DNA of 64,000 nucleotides from NCBI GenBank assembly GCA_032622095.1, contig CP136064.1, positions 196,075,948 to 196,139,947 of the forward strand, read 5' to 3'. The first letter of the stretch is position 1, and each line of letters opens with the position of its first letter. Source of the stretch: Siphonodentalium dalli (lineage: Eukaryota; Mollusca; Scaphopoda; Gadilida; Siphonodentaliidae). Positions 11,320 through 23,599 of the stretch are shown here, in pieces. Under the pieces are notes generated by a model. That model saw only the letters and a program-made list of their open reading frames with translations. It ran no database searches and was not told the DNA's origin. A program made the translations under genes and the position numbers.

Positions 11320-11690
11320 TTATGTTTACCCATACCATAGTATGATAAACATAGTGTCGATGTCCGGATTGACCACTCGTCATTCGTCCGTCTGTCTGTC
11401 CATAGGCACTTTATGCATGGGGCGATAACTCAAACATTTTCTATCTGATCGGAACAAAATTTTGTATATGAATTTCCCAGCCCAAAATACAGATCGAGTT
11501 CGAATATGGGTTTGATCAGATTAGTTTTAAAGGAGTTACGGCCTTTTTTTTGGAAAAAAAAAATTAAGTTTTTTTAGATTGAACTTCTTGCTCAAATTTA
11601 AAAAAAAAATATTAAAAAAAAACAATTATTAAAAAAAAAAATTATAAAAAAAAAAACTTCAATGAAATTACTGAGATCATTTAAACTTCT
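11320..11690 (-). repeat. Family C tandem-repeat element fragment
   Basis: Begins with the palindrome ACCCATACCATAGTATG, then 'gatgtccggattgaccactcg', 'gtccgtctgtctgtcc' and a unit with 'ctgatcggaacaaaat' and 'cccaaaatacagatcgag'. It is the reverse complement of the block at 33.0-33.4 kb. A run of poly-A and A/T follows. Confidence 0.6.
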
Positions 11691-12249
11691 CGGAAACCAC
11701 CAATCTGATTAATCTGACATGGTGTGAAGGGGCTTTGAATGGTAGTTATTCAGATTGTAAAAATGTGGCCAACCTGTTTAAAAGAACCAGAGCTAGTGTC
11801 ACACTTTCCAAGTGACCACGGGGGAGTCCCCACCTTCTACCCACCATGCACCCCTACCCTCACCTCTTCCCTACCATTCTCCCTCCTCCTACCCCAACCA
11901 CAAATCCTTGTCAAAGTTATACTTTCTTCTTGCATGCTTTGAGAACAATACCCACCATTAATTACCTGACCAAATGGTATGTCAGATTTGATGTTATCTG
12001 ATAATTGAATAAACAAAGGTTCCACAGAGCATGGATACTATTGTTTGTCTAAGGGTGTTCTGTTAACACCTCCATCACTTAGCCAGGTGAATTTATTTAT
12101 CTAGAACAATAGAGCTCTACTGTAGTCTGTATGTCCTTTTGAATGTGTGCACTTGTATTGGATCAAAGAGAGCCAAGGTATGAAACTTAACCCCTGTTAT
12201 CCGTTCCATTTCTTTCAACCTTTTCCATTATTAAGTAACTATATTATTA

Positions 12250-12398
12250 TACAGTTATCGCATTGTTTCGAGGTTGACACGAGGAATTGTCAACCCGAGG
12301 AAGTCAATATTCACCAAGGCCGTAGGCCGAGGTGAATATTGACTTCCAAGAGCTGACAATTCCTCGTGTTAACCAAGAAACAATGCGATAACTGTTTT
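12250..12398. repeat. Large imperfect palindrome (foldback)
   Basis: Arms of about 65 bp (ACAGTTATCGCATTGTTTC ... GAAACAATGCGATAACTGT) surround a GC-rich centre, GGCCGTAGGCCGAGGTG. The arms also contain GACACGAGGAATTGTCAA and its partner. No coding potential. Confidence 0.75.
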
Positions 12399-12399
12399 A

Positions 12400-14210
12400 T
12401 TATATGAAACGCGCTTTGATTGGACAAGACGTTGTGACGTTGAACATTGCTGGGAAAATCCTATCTATTTTCAGGTCTCATAATAAGTTATGTTAACCCC
12501 TGAAGTATCTGTCGTCACTCAGAACTGTTATTAACCTCTTGAGGTGAACATCATTAGATATCTCGATTTTTTTCGTTACGTTTTAACATAGAAATTGGGA
12601 AAGAAACTTGTGATCATATAATAATTTGACATGGCCATTTGTAACAACATAAATAGAACTATGATAGTGGCGACAGGCTTTTATAGATCTTTTTGATACA
12701 TACATTCTAATTAACCCTTCTCTTTTAACCCATAAATAAATTCAAATAAGTTATGTACATTTGTGTGCACTACTTCAGTACATAACAGTATACTAATAAT
12801 TCCACATCAAAACTCATGATTATGATTTCGATTACAGCAATTTACTAACGCCAAGGGATGGGTTAAACATGTGCCGATCCTGATATCTCGTTAGTGAATT
12901 TCACCAATGTTATCACCTATCAGGGGGTAAAAACTACTTCAAGTGCTTCATTGCTAGTCAACAGAGAAGACAAGGACATCTACAAGCTGTTTTAAACTAA
13001 AAACAAAGTAAAATATTGTATTTGGATAAAAATTGCATGATCTAGGAGAATATTTGTTTTGGCCTCTGGACACCCACCTGCCCGGGGGACATTGTGTATC
13101 ACACTTTTTATAAGCCCCGCCGCCCTGATTAGACAGTAAATTATTTCAATATGCTTTACAATATGGCAATAGAGTTTAAAACAAAGAGACAATAAAAGTA
13201 CATGTAACAGTATATTAATGTGAGTTTAAAAGAACCAACTTAAAATACTATCTATTAAAAACAACTAAGATACACAGTGAAAAAGACCAATCCTGAATCT
13301 AATGTCTATGAGAAATGCAATGTACATGTAAGTGAATAGAAAATAAGTGTGAATATTCCAGAAATACTATGAACATTGAAACACGTATAGGTAAAAGGAG
13401 TATGAATATCTAACATCACAGATAATTTATAACATACTGTCATTGAAATTTTCAACTGAGAAAAGATCACGTGATTTGCTGGTTGCAAATAAGAGTGGTA
13501 TCACCAATGGTCCAACGCGATGTAAAGAAAATTTGCTAATTCACAACTTCTTGGAATTAACTCATATGTGATAATGAACAATTAAATTAATTATTTATAT
13601 ATCATACTATATTATAATTCATATCATTTTAGATCAAGTTGGTAAAACCAGTAATAAGACATAATGTTTCATGATGTAAAAATATCAATACCATTTAGCT
13701 TTGCAGGCCAGATCCCGCAAATGTAGGGTGTGATTGGACATATTGAAAACATCTTACATATGCGGAACAATGTTGATTAATCAAATATCTTCGTCTAGGA
13801 ATTCTTGAAATGTACTTGCAGACTTAAAATGTTCACAATTTTTTAAACTGTACCAACATTTATAATTTGAAGATGAGAATTTTTGGGACTGAAAAATCCA
13901 TCGGTTCATAAGTAGGTCTTATACATTCTAACACGCTCCTTCACCCATCCACGCCCTTGCATTTACACCCCATTTAGCCCAATTATACTGATACTGCTGA
14001 ATTGGTCTTCATTCTACGGTTTTTGGGAATTAAATTCCCCAGTTTCAAAATCTGGTGTAATATGAAGTTCGATGAAACTTCTATTTTTATATTACCAGGT
14101 TTGGCTGATCTATATAATTGATTTCATTCGACAATCTCACCCCTGATTCGCTTTGACTGATTCAGCACAAATGAATAAATTGAATTATGCTTCAGCACAA
14201 TAGAATTGTG
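12400..14210. other. Intergenic DNA, nothing recognised
   Basis: AT-rich with a small GC-rich patch at 13060-13130. No supported exon or repeat unit. Confidence 0.35.
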
Positions 14211-15281
14211 CTTAAAGGCACGTGCGGCCTTAATTGTCGAAAATATTCATATTTGTTCCAAACACCGTAAACAGAAAAACATTAAAACGCATACAGTTTC
14301 GTTCATATCTACCATGACCATCGCGTAAACAGCATGTTATCATAAAGACCTACTATATTTACCTAAGCAAGAGCCTGATTGTGTTACAGAAGACAGCACA
14401 ATTCTACTGGCTAATCACACACAAATGACATAAACGCTCTTTATTAGTTCCATATCAGGTATTCAGCAACAAAGAACGCTCTTTATGTTTACCATCATAA
14501 TATAAACAAACACCAGAAAAGTAACTTTTTATGCTTCTGTTTACATAACAATGGTCAAACATATGACCATAACATACTGTTTATGCGATATATATTATTT
14601 GTATACGGACAAAGTCTATCTACATTTTGATGTTCTTTCTGTTTGTGGCGGTTTTTGACGGGTGGAAATATTTTCACAGGATACCCACCGCCAAGGCCAA
14701 CCGTGTCTTTAAAGATACGGGTGGCATTGGCTATTGCGGACCACTCTTATCGACTGGAGCACCCCGAAAGAGGTGACACACCCTTACGAGATGGTCAAAT
14801 TGCCTGTCGGGTCAGTCCCCGCTAGAAGCGGAAGTCCGTCAGTCAGGACCACTCGTCCTCCTCAGGCTGCGAACCCATACCGTGGAAGGTCAAATGATGT
14901 CCCTAATCCCTAGTCCACCCGAAATCACATATAAAACCACACCATTAGCTTATGTTTAGATTCGGATATGGTAAACATAAAGAGTGTTATTTGTTACTGT
15001 TTTCCTGATATGGAAAAAATCAAGAGTATTTTTATAATTTTTGTGTGATTAGCCAATAGAATTGGTCTGTGTTATGTAAACAGAAGCAAAACTTCTGTAA
15101 CACAAGCAGGTTCTTGTTTACGTACACTGTCGTACGTCTTGACGACAATATACTATTTACGCGCTGATTATGTTTGGCATATGAACAAAACTATATATAC
15201 ATGTATTTTAATATTCCTTCTGTTGATGGCGATTTGAACAAATAGGAATAATTCTGCAACGGTCGCCAGCCATGCCTTTAA
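14211..15281. mobile_element. Composite of two inverted MITE copies around a SINE-like segment
   Basis: 14211-14710 is an inverted copy of the MITE at 59327-59823 (CTTAAAGGCACG end, GACGGGTGGAAATATTTTCA, TCTTTAAAGATACGG). 14945-15281 is a direct copy of the right part of the same MITE (TTACTGTTTTCCTGATATGG, TACGTCTTGACGACAATATA, ending ATGCCTTTAAG). Between them 14710-14945 is a GC-richer unrelated segment ('gcaccccgaaagaggtgaca') that could be a SINE or another insertion. Confidence 0.6.
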
Positions 15282-15713
15282 GTAAATGTACAATTATTGA
15301 GAATGACAAACAAAAGCGCATTAATCTTAAGAATACATTTAGTCTCCATTATGACTATCCGATGATCTACTTATGACAGATCAGTCCTCCAAATTAGGAA
15401 AAATGTCCCATGGCAAATTTAATGCTGTGGCATTATATATTCCACATATTGCAATGGCGTTTCCCACGGCATTGCTTATTGCCGTGGTCAATTTCAAGGA
15501 CTGGATAGATCATTGTGACAAAACAACCAGCCAACCCTGATTAGGGACATCATTTGACCTTCAAATATCTTGTTATGTCTATTGCATACCAGTAATTGAA
15601 TTGCACATCTAAATGCAATTGAATTTCACATAATTAAAGCGCAATTGTTAGGGATGTACATGTAAGTGATTGTTTAAGCGCAATTGAATTGTGCTTAAGT
15701 GCTATAGGTACAC

Positions 15714-16012
15714 ATGTACCAACTACATGTAGACTACCACATCCTCCAGTCAGTAGATGAAACACCATATCTAGGACTCACTTTTACCAACAACCTAACC
15801 TGGTCATCCCATATACTAGTAAACAAAATTGTCAAAAGAGCCAACAGCACCTTAAACGAAACATCAGCAAAGCCGATAAGAAGCACAAGAAACTGGCTTA
15901 TGAGTCCATGGTAAGATCCACACTCGAATACGGGGCAGAAATATGGGATCCATACTTGCAGAGGACATCAACAACATCGAAAGGGTACAGAAACGAGAGG
16001 CCGATCATGATC
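15714..16012 (+). pseudogene. LINE reverse transcriptase C-terminal fragment, frameshifted
   Basis: Three reading frames must be joined to follow a non-LTR (CR1/jockey-like) reverse transcriptase. Frame 1 gives TPYLGLTFTNNLTWSSHI and KIVKRANSTL. A frameshift near 15855 leads to KKLAYESMVRSTLEYGAEIW, and a second near 15962 leads to EDINNIERVQKREA. These match the conserved 'YLGV...W..HI...KANR.LG...AY.SLVRP.LEYA..VWDP....I..LE.VQRRA' region that follows the catalytic domain. The catalytic core is absent, so this is a dead fragment. A piece with the still more C-terminal part of such a protein lies at 34294-34377. Confidence 0.75.
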
Positions 16013-16441
16013 GGCAGATGTTTAATCCATACCTTGGCGATAGCGATTAGCTATAACTGATAATTTGTCAAAGATATGATCACAGGAATCCATATATCAG
16101 TACCCAACTTGAAATCAAAAGCTCAAATAATCTGTCTTAAGATGGGTTAAAGTATTTGGGGTGGGGAGGAGTTGTTTTAAATCTCTTAACTCTGTCCCTA
16201 TTCACCCAAGGACCTCTCACTGAGATCCAACGGTTTAGTGATTTTGGAGGATATGTTTAGGAGTTTAAGTTAACTCATTGGAAGCAAAAGGGATAAACCC
16301 CTATCTCTGCCACTTTTAACCTGCCAGATATTCAAAATTCATTCACTTCTAAAGAGAAATTATAATTTGTTGACAAGCCAGACTGCTTAGAACAACATAC
16401 ATGCATGGGATTCTATCTCATATTTAAATTGTACTTTAATT

Positions 16442-16463
16442 ACCCCCCCCCCCCCCCCCCCCC
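16442..16463. repeat. Poly-C tract
   Basis: About 22 consecutive C, followed by ACACA. Likely length-variable. Confidence 0.9.
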
Positions 16464-16464
16464 A

Positions 16465-17284
16465 CACATTCTCCCCAGTTGTTATTTGTTTATCAAACAT
16501 GTCAGACAGATATGATCAGATCTGACCTGTGTAATAATGAATGCTTATATTGTTAGGTACATGCAAGATTAATTGTTTCATAACAGGGGTGTATGGTTTT
16601 CAAAAATATATGTAGTTTATACAACACAAAAGTGTTATCTATATAATGTTATACAGACATAATATGATGAGGATGCTGGTCCTCATGACCTCTAAATTGA
16701 AACAGATTACCATAGTTCATATAAAAGAAAGTAAGTAGCCCTCAATCAAATGGTTTCACACATTACAATGTTATACAAGTAGCTTGGACACTAAAATCCA
16801 TAGCCTTCAATGTATATCTTTTAAGCGCTCTGCACATGGCCCCTAAAATTAAATCAACCATGACAATATGAACAAATGGGAAAATAAGGTTCCTGGAAAT
16901 ATTAACAACATCTATCATCTTGATTTTCAAAACAAGGCATCACTTACAATAATCATGTAGATTTATTTGCCTGTTACCTGCATAGATAAATCAAATTGGC
17001 TATCAGCCATTATTTTAATTTCACATTGAAGCATGTGCCTGAAGGGTTAATATATTTTTCAAAAGTCAATTAATCAGTCAATACCAAAATCAATAGAAGT
17101 GACTAGTGTGCAAAGATAACCATAGATAAGAGATATGAGGAAGAGTCATTGTACATTACAGCATATGTCTATGGGAACCTTGTAAAGGGTTAATTATTTT
17201 CTAAGCAGATCAATGGGAGACAGAAGACACTTTATATATAGGTGAGGGACCCCTTATCACACCCTGTTATGAAATTTCAAGAAT
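16465..17284. other. Intergenic DNA, nothing recognised
   Basis: AT-rich, no exon or repeat recognised. Confidence 0.35.
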
Positions 17285-17523
17285 AGGAGAAACAAGAGTT
17301 TCATGCTGCCATTAATCAGGCTTTCCGCCAGGTTTTGGGGAACAGGTCCTGTATCCGCCGAGGGGAAAATGCAGTCAATGTTTTCAATGTCGTGGAAACA
17401 CTAGTAGACCTACTTTTGTTGTATCGGCAAATAGAAGAATCAGAGAGTAGATTTGCTGATCGTTTTGCATCCATTTTCTACCCAAGTTACTATGCTATCA
17501 ACTGCAATAACTTTAAAACCTAG
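17285..17523 (+). CDS. Exon-like segment, possible terminal exon, unidentified
   Basis: After a possible acceptor (ATTTCAAGAATAG) 78 codons stay open to a TAG at 17521. The product reads like a real globular, leucine-rich protein (KQEFHAAINQAFRQVL, then VVETLVDLLLLYRQIEESE and FADRFASIFYPSYY), and an AATAAA lies at 17728-17733. No family is recognised, and no upstream exons were identified. An ancient exon or a chance frame are both possible. Confidence 0.35.
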
Positions 17524-17772
17524 AAAATTTATTAGATAAAAATTAATTGCCAGGTTATAGATCACCGGTGGTGAAGGCCTTGCGTTGTTCCCAGTATACG
17601 GAAATGCGCCCGTTGAAGTTAAATGACTCACTATTCAAGACTTGGCAGATAGTTCGGATGCATAACGTGCCGGAATATAACACTCAGCAGATCGACGATT
17701 AGCAGGTTGGAAGCAATGAAGGAATAGAATAAAGGCGCAATGTTTTAGTTCTAAATATCAAGCTAAATTATA

Positions 17773-19654
17773 ATGAAAGTGTCAATGACACTGTAGCTCA
17801 ACTTAGGTAGGGGAATAATTTAATGGTTTACAGTAAATGGAGAAATAGGAAAGATGCTGATTGAAATGTCTTACCTGTGCCAAAGGATATAGTCACGCAA
17901 AGAGTAAAATCCAAGATGGCTGCTGGTGGCCATGTTTTTTGGCCGAATGACCCCGAAAGAACTCGTTCCCATCTACATATCATTATTAACATCCATGACA
18001 AATTTTATGAAGATCCGACCAAAGCTACAACCTGTAGCCTATGCCAAAGGATTTAGTCATGCAAAGAGTAAAATCCAAGATGGTTGCTAGCGGCCATGTT
18101 TTTTGGACGAACGACCCCAAAATGACTCGTTTCCGATCTACATGTCAATATTAACATCCATGACAAATTTCATGATGATCAGACTAACAGTACAACCTGT
18201 AGCCATCGCCAATGGATTTAATTTTGAAATCCAAGATGGCCACGAGCGGCCATGTTTTTTGGCCGAATGACCCCAAAATCACTCGTTCCCATCTACATGT
18301 CAATATTAACATCCATGACAAATTTCATGATGATCAGACTATAAACAGTACAACCTGTAGCCATCGCCAATGCATTTTATTTTGAAATCCAAGATGACCA
18401 CGAGCGGCCATGTTTTTTGGCCGAATGACCCCAAAATCACTCGTTCCCATCTACATGTCAATGTCATTTTACAATCATGACAAATTGCATAAAGATCAGA
18501 CAAAAGGTACGACCTGTAGCCCGCGCCAAAGGACTTAGTCATGCAAAGAGTAAAATCCAAGATGGCTGCTGCTGGCCATGTTTTTTGGATGAACGACCCC
18601 AAAATAACTGGTTCCCATCTACATGTCATTGTTAACATCCATGACAAATTTCATGAAGTTCCGATCAAAGCTACGACCTGTAGCCCGTGGGAAAGGATTT
18701 AGTCATGCAAAGAGTAAAATCCAAGATGGCTGCTGGCGGCCATGTTTTTTGGCCGAACGACCCCAAAATAACTCGTTCTCATCTACATGTCAATATTAAC
18801 ATCCATGACAAATTTCATGATGATCAGACTAACAGTAGCCTGTGCTAATGGATTGAATTTAAAAATCAAAGATGGCCGCTGGCGACCATGTTTTTCGGCC
18901 GAATGACCCCAAAATGATTCGTTCCCATCTACATGCCATTGTTAACATCCATGACAAATTTTATAATGATCAGACTAAAGGTACGAACTGTAACCCGTGC
19001 TAAAGGATTAGTCATGCAAAGAGTAAAATCCAAGATGGCTGCTGGCGGCCATGTTTTTCGGCTGAATAACCCCAAAATGACTCGTTCCCATCTACATGTC
19101 ATTGTTAACATTCACGAGAAATTTTATGATGATCAGACTAAAGGTACGAACTGTAGCCCGTGCTAAAGAATTTAGTCATACAAAGAGTAAAATCCAAGAT
19201 GGCTGCTGGCGGCCATGGCCGAATGACCCCAAAATTACTCGTTCCCATCTACATGTCAGTATTAACATCCATGACAAATTTCATGATGATCAGACAAACA
19301 GTATGATCTGTGGCCCATGCTAATGAATAAAATTTTGAAATCAAAGATGGCTGCTGGCGGCCATGTTTTTTGGCCTGTACGGCCTGTAGCCCGTGCTAAT
19401 GGATTGAATTTTGATATCCAAGATGGCCGATGGCATCCATGTTTTTTTTCCGAATGACCCCAAAATGACTCGTTCCCATCTACATGTCAATGTCAACATC
19501 CATGACAAATTTCATAATAATCGGACCAAAGGTACGAACTGTAGCCCGTGCTAAAGGAAATTGTTGACGCATTACACACGCACACACACGTCACACGGAC
19601 GACGGATACCAAGCCATGGCAATAGCTCAAACTTTACAAAGTAAAGTTGAGCTA
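17773..19654 (-). mobile_element. Helentron-like non-autonomous element 1 with ~163-bp satellite array
   Basis: The left end has AGTGTCAATGACACT, a 7-bp hairpin, then GTAGCTCAACTT. The right end has TAGCTCAAACTTTAC/GTAAAGTTGAGCTA, so inverted TAGCTCAACTT words lie near both termini. Between them are about 10 monomers with constant words AAAATCCAAGATGG, GACCCCAAAATGACTCG, TCCCATCTACATGTCA and ATGACAAATTTCATGATGAT. The right flank of the array carries a CA-rich microsatellite (19570-19600). Subterminal inverted repeats, a 3' hairpin and an internal tandem array are the hallmarks of Helentron-derived non-autonomous elements (HINEs) and of bivalve pearl elements. No replicase or helicase is encoded. 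Confidence 0.75.
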
Positions 19655-19678
19655 ATAAACATAGATAAGATGCTATGA

Positions 19679-22600
19679 AAATGAAAGTGTCAATGACACT
19701 GTAGCTCAACTTGGAAAGGGAATAATTTAATGTATTACAGTCAATGGAGCGATTAGGAATGTGGAAAGTTGAATGTCTAATACCAGTTTATAGACATGAA
19801 GATGGCTGCTGGCGGCCATGTTTTGGGCCGAATGACCCCAAAATGAGTCGTTCCCATCTACATGTCATCGTTAACATCCATGACAAATTTTATGACGATC
19901 AGACAAAAGGTACGACCTGTAGCCCGTGCTAAAGGATTTAGTCATACAAAGAGTAAAATCCAAGATGGCTGCTGGAGGCCATGTTTTTTGGCCGAATGGC
20001 CCCAAAATGACTCGTTCCCATCTACATGTCAATATTATCATCCATGACAAATTTAATGATGATCAGACGAACAGTACGACCTGTGTGGCCCATGCTAATG
20101 GATTAAATTTTGAAATCCAAGATGGCCACTGGCGGCCATGTTTTTTGTCCGAATGACCCCAAAATGACTCGTTCCCATCTACATTCCAATTTCAACAGCC
20201 ATGACAAATTTTATGATGATCAGACTAAAGGTACAACCTGTAGCCCGTGCTAAAGGATTTAGTCATACAAAGAGTAAAATCCAAGATGGCTGCTTGGGGG
20301 CCATGTTTTATGGCCGAATGACCCCAAAATGACTCGTTACCATCTATATGTCATTATTAATATCCATGACAATTTTTATCATGATCAGACTAAAGGTACG
20401 ACCTATAGCCCATGCTAAAAAAATTAGTCATACAAAGAGTAAAATCCAAGATGGCTGCTGGCGGCCATGTTTCTTGGCCGAATGACCCCAAAATTACTCG
20501 ATCCCATCTACATGTCAATATTAACATCCATGACAAATTTCATGACGATCAGACGAACAGTACGACCTGTGGCCCGTGCTAATTGATTAAATTTTGAAAT
20601 CGAAGATTGCCGCTGGCGGCCATTGTTTTTTGTCCGAATGACCCCAAAATGATAGTTCCCATCTACATTCCAATTTAAACAGCCATGACAAATTTTATGA
20701 TGATCGGACTAAAGGTACGACCTGTAGCCCGTGCTAAAGGATTTAGTCATACAAAGAGTAAAATCAAAGATGCCTGCTGGCGGCCATGTTTTTTGACCGA
20801 ACGACCCCAAAATGACTCGTTCCCATCTACATGTTATTATCAACATTCATGACAAATTTTATGATGATCAGAACAAAGGTAAGACCTGTAGCCCGTGATA
20901 AAGGATTTAGTCATACAAAGAGTAAAATCCAAGATGGCTGCTGGCGGCCATGTTTTTTGACCGAATGACCCCAAAATGACTCGTTCCTATCTACATCTCA
21001 TTATTAACATTCATGACAAATTTTATGATGATCAGACTAAAGGTACGACCTGTAGCCCGTGCTAAAGGATTTAGTCATACAAAGAGTAAAATCCAAGATG
21101 GCTGCTGGCGGCCATGTTTTTGACCCAAATGACCCCAAAATTACTTGTCCCCATCTACATGTCAATATTAACATCCATGACAAATTTGATGATGATCAGA
21201 CTAAAGGTACAACCTGTAGCCCGTGCTAAAGAATTTAGTCATACAAAGAGTAAAATCCAAGATGGCTGCTGGCCGCCATGTTTTTTGGCCGAATGGCCCC
21301 AAAATTACTCGTTCCCATCTACATGTCAATATTAACATCCATGACAAATTTCATGATGATCAGACGAACAGTACGACCTGTGGCCCGTGCTAATGGATTG
21401 AATTTTGAAGTCCAAGATGGCCGCTGGCGGCCATTGTTTTTTGTCAGAATGACCCCAAAATGACTCGTTCCCATCTACATTCCAATTTCAACAGCCATGA
21501 CAAATTTTATCATGATCGGAATAAAGGTACGACCTGTAGCCCGTGCTAAAGGATTTAGTCATACAAAGAGTAAAATCAAAGATGCCTGCTGGCGGCCATG
21601 TTTTTTGACCGAACGACCCCAAAATGACTCGTTCCCATCTACATGTTATTATCAACATTCATGACAAATTTTATGATGATCAGACAAAAGGTACGACCTG
21701 TAGCCCGTGCTAAAGGATTTAGTCATACAAAGAGTAAAATCCAAGATGGCTGCTGGCATGTTTTTGGGCCAAATGACCCCAAAATTACTCGTTCCCATCT
21801 ACATGTCAATATTAACATCCATGACCAATTTTATGATGATCAGACTAAAGGTACGACCTGCAGCCCGTGCTAAAGAATTTAGTCATACAAAGAGTAAAAT
21901 CCAAGATGGCTGCTGGCAGCCATGTTTTTTGGCCGAATGACCCCAAAATTACTCATTCCCATCTACATGTCAATATTATTATCCATGACAAATTTCATGA
22001 TGATCAGACGAATAGTACGACCTGTGGCCCGTGCTAATGGATTAAATTTTGAAATCCAAGATGGCCACTGGCGGCCATGTTTTTTGTCCGAATGACCCCA
22101 AAATGACTCGTTCCCATCTACATTCCAATTTCAACAGCCATGACAAATTTTATGATGATCAGACTAAAGGTACAACCTGTAGCCCGTGCTAAAGGATTTA
22201 GTCATACAAAGAGTAAAATCCAAGATGGCTGCTGGTGGCCATGTTTTTTGTCCGAATGACCCCAAAATGACTCGTTCCCATCTAAATTTCATTATTAACA
22301 TCCATGACAAATTTTATGGTGATCACACTAAAGGTACGACATGTAGCCCGTGCTAAAGGATTTAGTCATACAAAGAGTAAAATCCAAGATTGCTGCTGGC
22401 GGCCATGTTTTATGGCCGAATGACCCCAAAATTACTCGATCCCATCTACATGTCAATATTAACATCCATGACAAATTTCATGACGATCAGACGAACAGTA
22501 CGACCTGTGGCCCGTGCTAATTGATTAAATTTTGAAATCGAAGATTGCCGCTGGCAGCCATTGTTTTTTGTCCGAATGACCCCAAAATGATAGTTCCCAT

Positions 22601-22868
22601 CTACATTCCAATTTAAACAGCCATGACAAATTTTATGATGATCGGACTAAAGGTACGACCTGTAGCCCGTGCTAAAGGATTTAGTCATACAAAGAGTAAA
22701 ATCAAAGATGCCTGCTGGCGGCCATGTTTTTTGACCGAACGACCCCAAAATGACTCGTTCCCATCTACATGTTATTATCAACATTTAGCTCAAACTTTAC
22801 AAAGTAAAGTTGAGCTAATGACAGACAGACAGACAGACAAACAGAGGTCTTCAAAATATATATGAGAT
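19679..22868 (-). mobile_element. Helentron-like non-autonomous element 2, ~18 monomers
   Basis: Same terminal structure as element 1: GAAAGTGTCAATGACACTG at the left and AAAGTAAAGTTGAGCTA at the right, then (GACA)n and CAAACAGAGGTCTTC ending AAAATATATATGAGAT. On the minus strand the element therefore begins ATCTCATATATATTTTGAAG, a start seen again at 29354. Monomers fall in two types: one with GGATTTAGTCATACAAAGAG and one with GGATTGAATTTTGAAATCC. Short open frames in it only reflect the repeat. Confidence 0.78.
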
Positions 22869-22869
22869 G

Positions 22870-23210
22870 TCTTATGGCAATGCTCAATACGAAGTACATG
22901 TATTATGGAAATCCACCAAGTGAGACTGCAAATAATTTTGAATTTTAAATACACTACTACATTAAATGTGGGTTCGCTGTCTGCTCATATTCTGAAAAAA
23001 TCTCTACCAATGGACAATGGACTATTCTAATTTATACTTTTAGAATTGAATTGGAAACTCCATTCATGTATGAATGCCAATGCATTACAGATTATAATAG
23101 GGCTAACATATGATAGCTAAAAAATTACTCTATTTCAAAGATTCACGTTGTCTGTAGGTGTCTCTTGTCTCTTATATAGTGAAGCCTGTATTAATCAGGA
23201 AACCTCACAT
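22870..23210. other. Spacer, nothing recognised
   Basis: AT-rich non-coding DNA between a HINE element and a family C fragment. Confidence 0.35.
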
Positions 23211-23214
23211 CTGA

Positions 23215-23590
23215 ATAAGTCTATGTCGAAAAAGGCCAATAACTCCAGTAAAAAAACCCATATTGGAACTTGGTTTGTATTCTGGGCTGAGAAATCACAA
23301 ACCAATTACCAAATTTGGTTCCGATCAGATATAACATGTTTCAGTCATTGCAGCATGCATGAATCTAAGTCGAAGAGGCCCATACCTATACCTATATGAT
23401 AAAAAATTCAGATCAAACCCATTTTCAAACTCGTACTGCAATTTGGGCTGAGAAACTCATTCAAAATTCAGTTCCGATTGCAAGAAAATGTTTGAGTTAT
23501 TGCATCATGTGTAAAATGTCTATGTATGGATAGACAGACGGACGGACAATGAGTAGTCAAGCTGGACCGAAACTATGTGTACCATACATA
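23215..23590 (+). repeat. Family C tandem-repeat element fragment, two units
   Basis: Two diverged units with 'gggctgagaaa', 'ccaaatttggttccgatcag' and 'gtttgagttattgca', ending in 'gacagacggacggacaatga' and 'actatgtgtaccatac'. Same orientation as the block at 33.0-33.4 kb. Confidence 0.6.
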
Positions 23591-23599
23591 AAAACTGGT

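Noticed and set aside
18339-22865. Many 60-100-codon frames in the satellite arrays
   Set aside because: They recur with the monomer period and share the same translated words; they are repeat by-products.
17773-22868. CRISPR-like array
   Set aside because: Repeat units are long and contiguous with no unique spacers; the DNA is eukaryotic.
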